This document shows, piece by piece, positions 54,086 through 64,000 of a DNA stretch of 64,000 nucleotides; within the stretch, counting starts at the first letter, position 1, and every line of letters begins with the position of its first letter. This stretch comes from Urechis unicinctus (taxonomy: Eukaryota > Annelida > Polychaeta > Xenopneusta > Urechidae), in assembly GCA_034190875.2 (NCBI GenBank), contig CM067356.1, forward strand, positions 60,169,208 to 60,233,207, read 5' to 3'. The position numbers were made by a program, and so were the translations under genes. Under the pieces are notes generated by a model. That model was not told where the DNA came from, searched no databases, and saw only the letters and a program-made list of their open reading frames with translations.

Positions 54086-57000
54086 GGTTAAGCTCAATGC
54101 GAAGGAAATGGCATCCTTAAAGGCTAGGGTGACGCTGACCTACATCGATCATCAAACGTGCAGCTATGGACAAGCGATTGTCTTAAATATGCAAGTCATC
54201 ATGATTTGTTCTCCAAAACCTGAGAGGATGAACTCTCATCGAATGCCCGTCTCTGTCGGTGAAAGGATCTCATTGACGAGCGATCATTGAGATTGTGCAG
54301 GAGATCCTGTGGTGGGATTTTCATTGTCATTATACAGACTATCCTCCCAAGAGTGATAGGGCGAAACACTGCGAGGACCAGGATTCAAGGAAATCCACAC
54401 GTATCAAAGACTCTGGTCGATCAAGATGGGACCAAGAGGATCCAGAAGAAGCCAGGACTCAGGATGGTCCAGAAGATGTCAGGACTCGGTGGGATCCGGA
54501 AGAGGCCACGAATAAGGGAGATTCGGAAAAGGGGCCAGGATTAAGGGAGATCCGGAAGAGGTCAGGATTACGGGAGATACGAGAGCCAAGGATTAAGGGA
54601 GATCCGGAAGAGGCCAGAATAGGTGATTTGGATGGGAAATTTCACACGGGAACGCTGTGATGATGTTATCATAACGGACGATGATGAGGAGAACTATCTA
54701 ATTCCTACGAGACAGAGGCCAATCTTCAGCAAGCATTTGATTTGCATGTGAGGGTTATGCTAGATAATTTGGTCGCACTTGAGTTAGTTTCACCGTGAAT
54801 GTCGTAGTCTTTATGGTCGCAGTGATGAAGATGAGACGTCAATTGAATGGTAACTAGAAAAAGGAGGTTTATTCCTGAATGATGGGGTACGGATTCCGTA
54901 TCCCGCAAGTCCGAATATATATATTACAAAACTGTGGCAAGGAGTAACTCTGGTGATGTCCAGAGGCTACTGCTGAGCTGGAATTGCAAACTTCTATGTG
55001 CCGTACGGAGTTGGCCTTCCAACTAGGTCCGTACGACGGTGCCTGTTTCGTTGCCCCAATGCTGAATGTGTTTTTAACTTCTGGGGACGGAGGTATTTAT
55101 ACAAATGTGTGGCGTCGTCAGCAAGCGTGGAGGTACAATCACCTTTAGCTTTAATAAAGATCAAACGGGCTGATGTTAAGGGGTGGTGGGGGGGGGGGGG
55201 GGGGTTGCATAATGACTCCACACTGGTTGACGACGCTTTCTGCAGTTATTACATAATATCTAATTGATAAGGACGGTCACATTAGTAACACCAACGGTCT
55301 CTAACTAACGGTAACAGTGGAAAGTTTCGAGCTAGTTTTTTTACCTTACTTGTCGTTTCCATCCAGTGAAAAGCAGAGATTAAGTCGAAGTGACGTCACG
55401 AATGATGTGGTGACGCGAGGAGCCAAGGCTGTGTCACGCGTTAGTAATCACATGGTCACGTGGGTGATATGGTGACGTGACCATGCGATAACATCTACAC
55501 CGCGATGGCACCTGCACGCGATGGCACCTGCGCGATGGCACCTGCACACGATGGCACCTGCACGATAATCAAGAGCAACTTGACACCTACATGATCCACG
55601 GACTTTTTATTTTAGTTGCCGTGACGAATATGACACGAGGATTGTGTTGGTCGTTTGGATGTTGATGTCGTTTTTATTTGGTGCCTCATTTGTGCCGTGA
55701 GGCCCATTAGATAGTTTCACCTCCGCTGGAGCTGTATCACTTTATCATTAAATCGCGTAAAAGCAACCAGCATTTAGGATGTGTTGGGTGAGAGTAAGAT
55801 TATGACGTCACTGCCACCGAAGAAAACTGTTCAAGTTGGTTGTTAGTTTGTCGACGTAGGAAGAAATAGGCGTTATATCTTTTGTTTACGATCTCATGCA
55901 GAATCATATTGTGAATATGATTTAAAGGTTCAGCATAAGGAAATGTCTTTTGTGGCGATACATAATTTCAATAACCGTTTTTTCAATGTCTGATTACATC
56001 AAATATATGACTTTTTTTTTTATTTACGTTAACCGTTTGATGTAATTCGAAACGAAATATTAACCACTCATTGCTCAGTTAGTTCCGTTATATAGTTTTG
56101 TCGCGTTTATTCAGCAAGACCCCTTATAAAGTTTTGTCGCGTTTATTCAGCAAGACCCGTTATAAAGTTTTGTCGCGTTTATTCAGCAAGACCCGTTATT
56201 TAGTTTTGTCGCGTTTATTCACTCGATCCTCGCAGAGATAGGCGTTTTTTAGCGCGCAACCCAGCGGGCTGTGCGACTTGGCGGATGTTACGATTCCCGA
56301 TTTCAGCGAGAAGCTGGGGTGACCTCCCATTGAGGAACGCGCTTTTTTTTACAAAACCCCACAGACACTTGCCAAGGATGATTGATATGAAAGCCTCCAC
56401 AATCGTGGCATGTTGAAGGTGCGGTGTTCAGTGAGGGTAATATTGAGGCACCCAGCTATCGATAACTACGAGCTTGAGACGATATGGGAAAAATACCGAG
56501 CTTTTTCTCGAGCTCTCATTGGCTGAAAGGAGGGTGCAGTGCATGCTATCACAAACAACTAAGTCCCGTAACAGAAAACAGTCCCCATTGCCATCAAAAT
56601 ATTGAAGCTTCTCAACCAAACTCCATTTGTCACTTCATAACGCCGCCCCACCCACCTCCCCCTATCGCCGACAGAGCCAGGGGTACTTTTTGCCGTCTGG
56701 TGCGAGATTGATAGGAAGGGAAATGCAAAACCGTATTTCAAGAGGCTGGCTTGGCTCTTGAGCAACTCGTAGTGCTATATTATAGCGACTATCACAATTA
56801 TTGTCGACCTCTATCAAGTACTCCGCAGCACAGATTAACCAAAATCATAATTAATTTATCATAAAAACAATTCTACATCATGTACTTTTATGCCATTTCA
56901 TTTTATTGGTCTTGACAAAAACCATACCTCCACATACATGCAGCACATGTAGGTGTGAAAATGGTCACAAAATCAGCCATCTGATTCTCGTGATGGAAAT

Positions 57001-57546
57001 CACCCGATCTGACATCCATCTCACGGAAATACCTCCAACAGACTCATACATCATCAGCACTGACTCAGAACAAATCATCAGGTGTGAACGGAAATCACTC
57101 TGACTGACTCAGTCACAGGAAATCACCCGATCTGACTTCTCAGTCATGGAAATCACCCGATCTGACTTCTCAGTCACGGAAATCACCCGATCTGACTGAC
57201 TCAGTCATGGAAATCATCAGATCTGACTGACTCAGTCACGGAAATCACCAGATCTGACTGACTCAGTCATGGAAATCACCAGATCTCTGACTGACTCAGT
57301 CATGAAAATCACCAGATCTGACTGACTCAGTCATGGAAATCACCAGATCTGACTGACTCAGTCATGGAAATCACCAGCTCTGACTGACTCAGTCATGGAA
57401 ATCACCGGATCTGATAGGCTCATACACAGAAATCCCCATATTTGGCTGACTCAGTGTAACACTAGGTGTGACTGACTCAGTGTAACACTAGGTGTGACTG
57501 ACTCAGTGTAACACTAGGTGTGACTGACCCTGACTCGAGGTAATAC
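54086..57546. other. Gap with no supported exon
   Basis: Holds a degenerate ~30-bp repeat (gggagatccggaagaggcca, 54430-54610), a 17-base G run at 55188-55204, a gatggcacctgcac repeat (55500-55565), a 36-bp repeat gttttgtcgcgtttattcag (56095-56220, 4 copies) and a 31-bp array 57100-57530. The 3' end of NCBP3 should lie here but was not recognised. Confidence 0.6.
57100..57530. repeat. 31-bp minisatellite, about 12 copies
   Basis: Unit ctgactgactcagtcatgga aatcaccagat, ending with three copies of tgtaacactaggtgtgactg. Rich in TGACTCA, the AP-1 site. Confidence 0.92.
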
Positions 57547-57760
57547 CTTCCCTGTGAAGCTGCCTTCACCACCCTCTCGTTTCCTGTTCAGTCTGTTCCT
57601 CAGATCTCCTCCAGGAGCCAGCGAGGACGGCTTCCCTCCACCTGAACTGCTGCCTCGAGGCTCTCTTTGACTCAAACTGGATCTTGTTAGATGAGGGGTT
57701 CCAATGCGGCTCCTGGCGTCTCTGGCTGATTCACTCCGGTAACTGAGCTTCTCTGAACTC
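57547..57760 (-). CDS. NCBP3: NCBP3 Arg/Ser-rich exon
   Basis: Acceptor cttgaagcag, donor aag/gtatta, phase 2-0. Reads RSSEKLSYRSESARDARS, RIGTPH and DLRNRLNRKREGGEG. If the donor is not used the frame ends 12 codons later at TAG, which would be an alternative C-terminus. Confidence 0.7.
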
Positions 57761-60700
57761 CTGCTTCAAGCAATCGGTCAACATCAGTAGAATGCAGAAA
57801 GAGACAGCAGCCAACTAGCACAAGCAATACTTCATTTTAACAGTTAGCATTGAAAAAAAGTATAAACAGAGATGGATCCTCAAATGTTAGCTCAATAATG
57901 AGGGCAAGCAGACTATGGAGGAGCCACTGTACCTGAGTGAGGACCTTTCCTCTTCTTCATCAGCGTACATCCTCATAGTCCTCTTGGCAGGAGGCGGAGC
58001 TAAAAGTCGATCAAGCTCTGTCTCCTCCAGGTTGAATTCCTCATCCTCAGCAAGTGCTTTCCCTAATCTTGCCCGGAGGTCAGCCCTCATCTCTCGACCT
58101 TTGTGGGGCGAGATTACCAATCTTACTTCCGCTGCATCACTTTCTGAGTCGGACTCGTTCAAGTCGGCCGAATCTACAAGTGGCATACAAACTATTGTCC
58201 ATTAATTTAGCACTCATCATGATGATGTACAACAATAACCAGAACAATCATGATGGACGACAATAACCAGAACAATCATGATGGACAACAATAACCAGAA
58301 CAATCTTGATGGACAACAATAACCAGAACAATCATGATGGACAACAATAACCAGAACAATCCTCCATTGTCCAGCCGAACAAGACCAAGCACCTGAGAGA
58401 GCTCATCCAACTCACCGTTTTCATCAGACTGGATATGCTGTCCATGCTTGCGGTAAGATGGTAAGTTTTTCTGTTTGAAGTCTGAGGCTTGTACATGCAT
58501 ATTTAACAAGGCATCCCAGTCCATGTCGCTAGCATCCACTTGATTGCCAAGCCCCGCCCACCTTGCCTCTCTGCCACCTCCCTCTTCGTGTGCCCCACGC
58601 AATCGCCGCTTCCTGGAGGGGGTGTTTAGAAAATCTGACATTAACATCAACGATAAGAAAATATTGCGATGAGTTTGATGCATTTAATGGACACCTTGTA
58701 TAAAGATGGGGTAACTCACCTGCTTCCGCTAATAACACCTTTCACACCTGCAAATGACACATCAGTTCCCATTAGTAAGGCACAGCACATTGGATACTGG
58801 TCATAATTAACGTCAGACACAAATGGTGTTACTATAAGGTTAAGTCTTCATTCATGGTAGATACCATCCCAGAGTATTCATGTCATTCAACAAGGAGAAG
58901 GGTGAATGAAACGATCTGGTGTGGAACTGAGGGTGAATGAAACAACGCTGGCGTGGAACCGAGGGTGCATGAAACAACGCTGGTGTGGAACTGAGGGTGA
59001 ATGAAACGATGCTTTTGTGGAACTGAGGGTGAATGAAATGATGCTGGTGTGGAACTGAGGGTGAATGAAACGCACCGACGTAGAACTGAGGGTAACTGAA
59101 ACGACACTGGCTTGGAACTGAGGGTGAACGAAACAACGCTGGTGTGGAACCGAGGGTGCATGAAACAACGCTGGTGTGGAACTGAAGGTGAATGAAACGA
59201 GGCTTTTGTGGAACTGAGGGTGAATGAAACAATGCTGGTGTGGAACTGAGGGTAAATTAAACGCACTGACGTAGAACTGAGGGTAACTGAAACGACACTG
59301 GCTTGGAACTGAGGGTGAACGAAACAACGCTGGCGTGGAACTGAGGGTGAATGAAACGATCTGGCGTGGAACTGAGGGTGAACGAAAAGATCCTGGCCAA
59401 GAGTTGTCAATGATACATCCATCTTCAATCAGCGTCTTAGACCAGATGTGAACAGGACTTGGTTGGGCAGCAGCTGCTGTTGAGGCCGGGATCTCTAACC
59501 GATCGTCACGAACTGCACATAGTTTGGCTCCCCACAGTGTTTGAACCAGAGCAGCCTGGGTAGTGTATGGTCAACACCCTACAAACTATCATGTCTCATG
59601 CTATAAGCTGACCTTTTGGACAAGTGCCTTTATTTTCTTCCCTATTTTGAACGTCCAAATGATGAAATAAAGCAAATTAAATCAAGCCGACCGGCTGTTG
59701 CTTGGCTCGTCACAGGATAAACAGAGCATTCAATACGAGGCAGAGTTAAGATGAGAGCATTGAATGGAAGTCTGGGTGAAGATGAGAGTATTTAATGAGA
59801 TTCTGGGTGAATTTATAGAATTGAATGATATTCTGGGTGAAGATAAGAGCATCGAAAAGGACTGGGTGAAGATGAGAGAATTGAATGATATTCAGGGTGA
59901 AGATGCGAGTACTGAATGAGATTTTGGGTGAATATGAGAGTTTTGCAAGTCGTGCGCCCCAGGTCCATCTGTACTGTATGTGCTTGGTTCAGCACTTTAA
60001 CAGGGTTTTATTGCATGCATCTTCAATTGCTTCACTTATTTCATCCAGTTTAGGACTTGATGAAAATTATTTCCTAAGTGAGGCTATAAAGAGACACTTA
60101 CCTCCCCAGTTAGGCCGTCCACGTTTCCCGTAATAATTGCTGCGTCCTGTACCACCCAACTTCTGGTCAGCTTCATGAAACATAAGGTCAAATACATCCA
60201 TTGGCGATGTTAGGAATCAACCAAACAAATTGATCCAATTCTATACATTAAATCAAATAATACTATGTACCTCTGGTCGCAAATCGTAGGAATATACATT
60301 TGGTGTTGGAATGAGAAGCTGCAAGCCTCCACCGGCCTGGTGGCCAGGGGATCGACGTCTCTGATGGCGGCTGTTTATTCTCCTACACGAGACCAGGAGA
60401 AACATTAGCACCTCAATGAATCATCCAACAGACAGCTGCCTTTCAATGTGTAAGAGCCGTCACTCTTGGTGTTCTGAGGTGATAAGAATGGTGAGGCTGT
60501 CTACCTTAAGGGAATCGGCCACACCAAACACATCCATGGTGGCCGATGCCTCGGGATTGTCTGTAACACAGTCTGCTCCACTGTACTTGATGCTCACCCT
60601 CCCAGCCACACCACTGCTGCTGCTGCTGGTGTCGGCGTCGACGTCGGCCTTGGCAACCACAGCCTCTGTAGCTTGACTAGTAGGCTGTGTAAGGGAGGCT

Positions 60701-60842
60701 TTCATATCTTCCTCCTCATCGCTGCTCATCAAGTTGAGGGCGTCATCGTCCTCCATTGCTTCCTCCACCCTCACAGGGACCTCGTCCCCCACAGCGACCT
60801 CGTCCCTCACTGCGACCTCTCCTTCTTTACTCCCTCCATCAT
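57547..60842 (-). CDS. NCBP3: NCBP3 (nuclear cap-binding protein subunit 3), middle and C-terminal part
   Basis: Seven exons, in transcript order 60842-60505, 60382-60271, 60170-60102, 58747-58720, 58612-58416, 58173-57933 and 57760-57547, join in frame into 399 codons. The segment CIFLRFATR, SNYYGKRGRPNWGG, VKGVISGSRKRR follows the conserved block of human NCBP3 closely as I recall it, and RTMRMYADEEEE matches its basic-MYADE motif. Later R-x-R-I/L-G-type repeats (ADLRARLGK, ARSRIG, DLRNRLNRK) are also typical. NCBP3 binds the m7G cap with NCBP1 as an alternative cap-binding complex in nuclear mRNA export. The N-terminal RRM-like cap-binding domain is beyond the right edge, and the final exon(s) were not found. 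Confidence 0.8.
57933..58173 (-). CDS. NCBP3: NCBP3 exon with RMYADEEEE motif
   Basis: Acceptor cacttgtag, donor ctcag/gtacag, phase 1-2. Ser/Asp-rich start, MRADLRARLGKAL, then PPAKRTMRMYADEEEE. Confidence 0.82.
58205..58370. repeat. 28-bp intronic repeat
   Basis: Five to six copies of caatcatgatggacaacaat aaccagaa in an NCBP3 intron. Confidence 0.92.
58416..58612 (-). CDS. NCBP3: NCBP3 exon, basic then hydrophilic segment
   Basis: Acceptor cccctccag, donor aacg/gtgagt, phase 2-1. Starts KRRLRGAHEEGGGREARW, then DMDWDALLNMHVQASDFK. The intron after it contains a 28-bp repeat. Confidence 0.8.
58720..58747 (-). CDS. NCBP3: NCBP3 28-bp microexon
   Basis: Flanked by acceptor catttgcag and donor gcag/gtgagt, phase 1-2. 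Encodes GVKGVISGSR across the junctions and bridges NWGG to KRRLRG exactly as the family alignment requires. Confidence 0.83.
58885..59395. repeat. 32-bp minisatellite with 192-bp higher-order period
   Basis: Unit gaactgagggtgaatgaaac aacgctggtgtg, about 16 copies. A distinctive variant (cgacgtagaactgagggtaa) occurs near 59075 and again near 59267, 192 bp (6 units) later, with matching neighbours. The His/Ser/Pro ORFs on the minus strand are artefacts. Confidence 0.9.
59740..59945. repeat. ~30-bp repeat
   Basis: Seven loose copies of ttgaatgatattctgggtga agatgagag in an NCBP3 intron. Confidence 0.82.
60102..60170 (-). CDS. NCBP3: NCBP3 exon with NYYGK..NWGG motif
   Basis: 69 bp, phase 1-1, donor ggag/gtaagt. 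Reads ADQKLGGTGRSNYYGKRG then RPNWGG, the most diagnostic piece for the family. Confidence 0.85.
60271..60382 (-). CDS. NCBP3: NCBP3 exon with LRFATR motif
   Basis: Acceptor ctcgtgtag, donor ag/gtacat, phase 0-1. Ends SNTKCIFLRFATR, matching the hydrophobic strand (RLFMRFATK-like) of the NCBP3 conserved block. Confidence 0.8.
60505..60842 (-). CDS. NCBP3: NCBP3 acidic linker exon
   Basis: Acceptor gtttgcag at 60843, donor aag/gtagac, phase 1-0. Low-complexity acidic linker with DDGGSKEGEVAV, MEDDDALNLMSSDEEED and a Ser run. Equivalent to the acidic region after the RRM in NCBP3. It is the 5'-most exon seen. Confidence 0.72.
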
Positions 60843-62869
60843 CTGCAAACAAACATATACTGTGCCTTGAGGGCAGTCGCCCAAGAATGGAAATGTGGCA
60901 ACTTAACAAACTATGATGACAATTTTCCATCATCATTAATTGTCTTCATCATTATCATCTCTTCATTATCATCATTATCATCTCTTCACTATCATCATTA
61001 TCAACCTCATGATAATCTGATCATGCAGAAAATGAGCATGATACTAAAACCAATCAAAACATGTCCATCCGCGGTGGGAAATGAGGATGATAGAGATGAT
61101 CACAATCAGAAACACTGATTGATGTGATGATCACAATCAGTAACACTGATTGATGTGATGATCACAATCAGTAACACTAACAGTGATGATGATGATGATG
61201 AAGGAAGGCACAAAGATCACACAGAGCATTATCACACTGAACATGGATGCTAAGATGCCTAAACTGTTCACGTGACATATTGTGTTTTAGGACACGTCAA
61301 CAACTACTACTCTTGTAACAAGAAAGGGCCTCAATTCTTGTGTGATTCACTAACACATTTTTTTCCCTCTATTTTGAAGACACTGGTACTTTGAGCTCGT
61401 TTATGAGAATATTATTGAGAATTTACAATTAGATGTAATTAGTTATTTATTTTGCCCTCGACTGAAAAACAGACCTGGAAGCTCGGCTTCTTATGCCATC
61501 ATTTGTTGAAGTTATGACCAGATTAAATCATGACGCTACATTGGGGTTAAATGGTGCACGAGATTTTCAATAATAACATGGGGGGTGGGGTTAACGGTGT
61601 TATGATTGACGGCTTAGGCCAGGCTCCCCTTGGTGGAGTTTAATAGAACCTTGTCATAATGTGGCTTATGCCTCGTCATAACGGTCTAAAGTGATTGTGT
61701 TGACCCTCACCAGGCCACGTGACATTTGGACTGCCCCTCCATGTGGCAGCTGTAATGTTTTGATTGTGTAGACCCCCACCAGGCCACGTGACATTTGGAC
61801 TGCCCCGCCACGTGACATTTGGACTGCCCCTCCACGTGACATTTGGACTGCCCCTCCACGTGACATTTGGACGTGACATTTGGACTGCCCCTCCACGTGG
61901 CAGCTGTAATGTTATGGTTGTTTATTTGGTTACAATGGTACATTTTACTGACAAGATCAGGGACGAGTGTAAAGTCAGACCTTTGATGTTGACAATTCCT
62001 TTCAAGTTTAGCAATAGTTATTGAGGGTCATTCTAATAAATGTACAAACCGTTGTAATCTGGTATACCACCTCCCTCCTGTAGTTCAAGTTATGGATGTA
62101 TGTTAATGTTCCTGGCCAAATGGAAGGCCATTTAAGTTAGAGTCACATAATATGTCATCTCCTGCGTAGGAATAATTATGTGTATATATGTTAATGTCGT
62201 GGCAAACTGAAAGGCCATTGAAGTTTAAGGCTGTTCGCCTAACATAATTAGCAAGCAGCTTGGTGAATTAATGCTGAATTAATGAGGCGTCCGCCAATTT
62301 GTTCACACGCCAAATGAAATCATATGTAAGGACCTCAAGAATTGAGGACAATAATTATCATTCGGAGATTCAGAGGGATACGAGCTTGAGAAAAAGATTA
62401 AATTCCAGAGAGACCAACCAACCGCATTGTCGTTAGTCATTACCCACTATCTCTCAGGTGCGAAGTCTAGCAGCAGTGTGAAGTCTAAGATCAGGGACTA
62501 CACTCTGTGAAACCGAACACACAGAATTTCTTTGTGCTAGCTCATATCCAGTCTAGGGTATGTTCGTAACGAAGGGATGATTTTTGGTAAGCAGTCTTAT
62601 TCAGGAAAGCTAGTTCGATTAATAAGAAAAGACACATAGAAACTTCACCTGTAGACTGTAAGTGAAACAGTTAATGAATAATTAGTACCGTACTACCGCA
62701 TTTTAATGCGATTGCTCCCGTAAGTGAAATAGTGAAGGGTTAGAATGCTATTGCTGTATACTTTGATACTGAATGCTGACCGCGTTCAACGTTTAACGTA
62801 ATTGCTTATGGGAATACCGGGCCACCGAATTATATATTTGGACTGAAATATATTGCAACAAGTCAACTG
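60843..62869. other. NCBP3 intron or upstream stretch, no exon recognised
   Basis: Contains (ATC)n near 60940-61010, three copies of a 29-bp cactgattgatgtgatgatcacaatc repeat (61085-61165), and a 24-bp repeat tggactgcccctccacgtga (61720-61910). No RRM-like or cap-binding exon was found. Confidence 0.6.
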
Positions 62870-63827
62870 CAGGGGTGGAAACTAACAAAATTAGCTACCT
62901 GCCGTCAGGGCTGGTATCTTTAAAAAGTTACCAGCCAAAGACAAATTTTACCGGCCCAATTTGTAACATTACCATATGCCCAAATAGAAATATTTATTAC
63001 CCCCTACGAAACATATAATTCACAGATGACATATGTACGAAGACAGAAAGAAATTAACACGTCTTAACTATAAACATTCATCTCTTGTCTATGCTTGCGA
63101 AATCAAGCAGTCTGTCAGCACCCACACACACAGTATCTAATGATTCTCAGTCAGGATCGAAGTTGTGAATATCATGAGGTTGACTAATGTGGAATGGTTT
63201 GGCCCATCACATTGAAGCCTCTCTCACATTCTGTCATAGATGGACAAATTGTTGGTATCAGGTCAAACAAATAGAAAACATTGGAGCACTCTTTCTCTAG
63301 CAAATGAATCACTTGGGGCCAGCTCAAACTGCTCAGCTCTATCGAACCAAGTACAGGAACTGCTGTAATAAAACATGAAGTTGGTCTGTTTGGCTACCTA
63401 TCACATATTGACATTTGTGAATTTTATTGTAGACAAACTGCACTTATCTGGGGCTGTATTCATTAAGAATCTTAACATGAGTTGCCTCAACTTGAGTTTG
63501 CGATCTCAGCTGAGTTCGCGATCTTACATCGTAATCATAAAAATAACGACATAGATTTCAGTCGACCCAACGTCTATTTTTTTATTATGAATACGGCTGA
63601 GTGAGCCAACTCAGCTTACCCTCTCAAAAACCTGACTTTTACGAGTACCTAATCTAAAGCTTGTTGACACACGCGTATTTTATGGAGACAAACGTCTCAA
63701 GCATGCTTTTGATGTTTGCCAATGTCACCAGAAAGTAATGAACTAAGAGAGATTATGCGAATTCAAATCGCCCTGAATAGTTTTCAGTTGCCATTGGCGG
63801 GCAGGTGACCGTTAGTTTCCACCCCTG
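62870..63827. mobile_element. hAT-like non-autonomous DNA transposon (958 bp)
   Basis: Perfect 17-bp terminal inverted repeats: caggggtggaaactaac at 62870-62886 and its complement at 63811-63827. Both ends are flanked by caactg (62864-62869 and 63828-63833), extending to caactgca if the terminal CA is counted. TIRs starting CAGGGGTG and a 6-8 bp duplication fit hAT elements. No transposase ORF is intact. Similarity continues imperfectly inward (acctgcc at both ends). Confidence 0.82.
63452..63604. mobile_element. Possible nested small palindromic element
   Basis: ggggctgtattcattaagaa at the left and ttattatgaatacggctgag at the right form imperfect inverted ends about 150 bp apart inside the hAT-like element. 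The interior is rich in ctcaact/agttgag words. A MITE is likely, but the boundaries are soft. Confidence 0.5.
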
Positions 63828-64000
63828 CAACTGCATGCTTAGATACAGCAGTTTCAAGATTTACATGGTACAATTCATGATAATCAGTTTTTCAATAATA
63901 ACTCGGGGTTGAGAGACATACAGAGCTGATTTTAAGCTCACAAGGTATCATTGACACAAGTGACATATGTCATTTGGGGCGGGTATCTTGCTGGATTAGA

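Noticed and set aside
54994..55267. Overlapping ORFs on both strands near 55.1 kb, one + frame ending next to an AATAAA
   Set aside because: No family signature, no convincing splice borders, and both strands are open by chance.
56215..56619. Possible last NCBP3 exons (open stretches ending RGSSE with AATAAA, or after acceptor tttcag at about 56525)
   Set aside because: Neither resembles the known NCBP3 C-terminus, and the phase-0 reading of the second ends after 18 codons.

Overview
This is eukaryotic (metazoan) genomic DNA with split genes, GT-AG introns and a very high load of minisatellites. Nothing in it is bacterial. Three genes can be read. The gene content (a CCP/EGF/ephrin-receptor-like modular extracellular protein, Cys-loop receptor ligand-binding domains, NCBP3) points to an animal, most likely a marine invertebrate. 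Several intronic minisatellites overlap 5' splice sites, which I recall being described for amphioxus introns, but a lophotrochozoan cannot be excluded from sequence alone.

Region 1 (1-8857, + strand) is the 3' part of an SVEP1-like secreted protein. Twelve exons are readable, all internal ones symmetric phase 1-1: three CCP/sushi modules, ephrin-receptor-like Cys-rich, CCP, ephrin-like, calcium-binding EGF, a degenerate CCP-like module, a 188-codon region with a basic furin-type site, ephrin-like, EGF, and a last EGF-like exon with the stop codon. Its introns are filled with minisatellites. 8858-13517 is a repeat-rich convergent intergenic stretch.

Region 2 (13518-30621, - strand) is the most interesting part. 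Four consecutive Cys-loop (nicotinic-type) ligand-binding domains are encoded by a repeating A-B-C exon triplet with matching phases (2-0, 0-2, 2-2). No transmembrane channel domain separates them. The last exon ends in a short hydrophobic tail that looks like a GPI-anchor signal. The twelve exons join in frame into 911 residues. The first exon opens in phase 2, so more protein lies upstream. Candidate 5' pieces (a signal-peptide exon at about 53.98 kb, a possible partial A-type exon at 53.8 kb, a small hydrophobic ORF at 51.6 kb) are weak and not joined.

Region 3 (about 30.6-53.9 kb) is almost entirely large tandem arrays: 37-, 31-, 34-, 44-, 46-, 36-, 49-, 27-, 42- and 46-bp units. It also holds a tRNA-derived SINE pair, a perfect 20-bp hairpin and a transposed array copy. 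Most long ORFs there are satellites whose unit length is a multiple of three.

Region 4 (57.5-60.8 kb, - strand) is the middle/3' part of NCBP3, the alternative nuclear cap-binding subunit: seven phase-consistent exons including a 28-bp microexon. Its N-terminal cap-binding exons lie beyond the right edge. Its last exon(s) between 54 and 57.5 kb were not found. A 958-bp hAT-like non-autonomous transposon with 17-bp perfect terminal inverted repeats sits near the right end.
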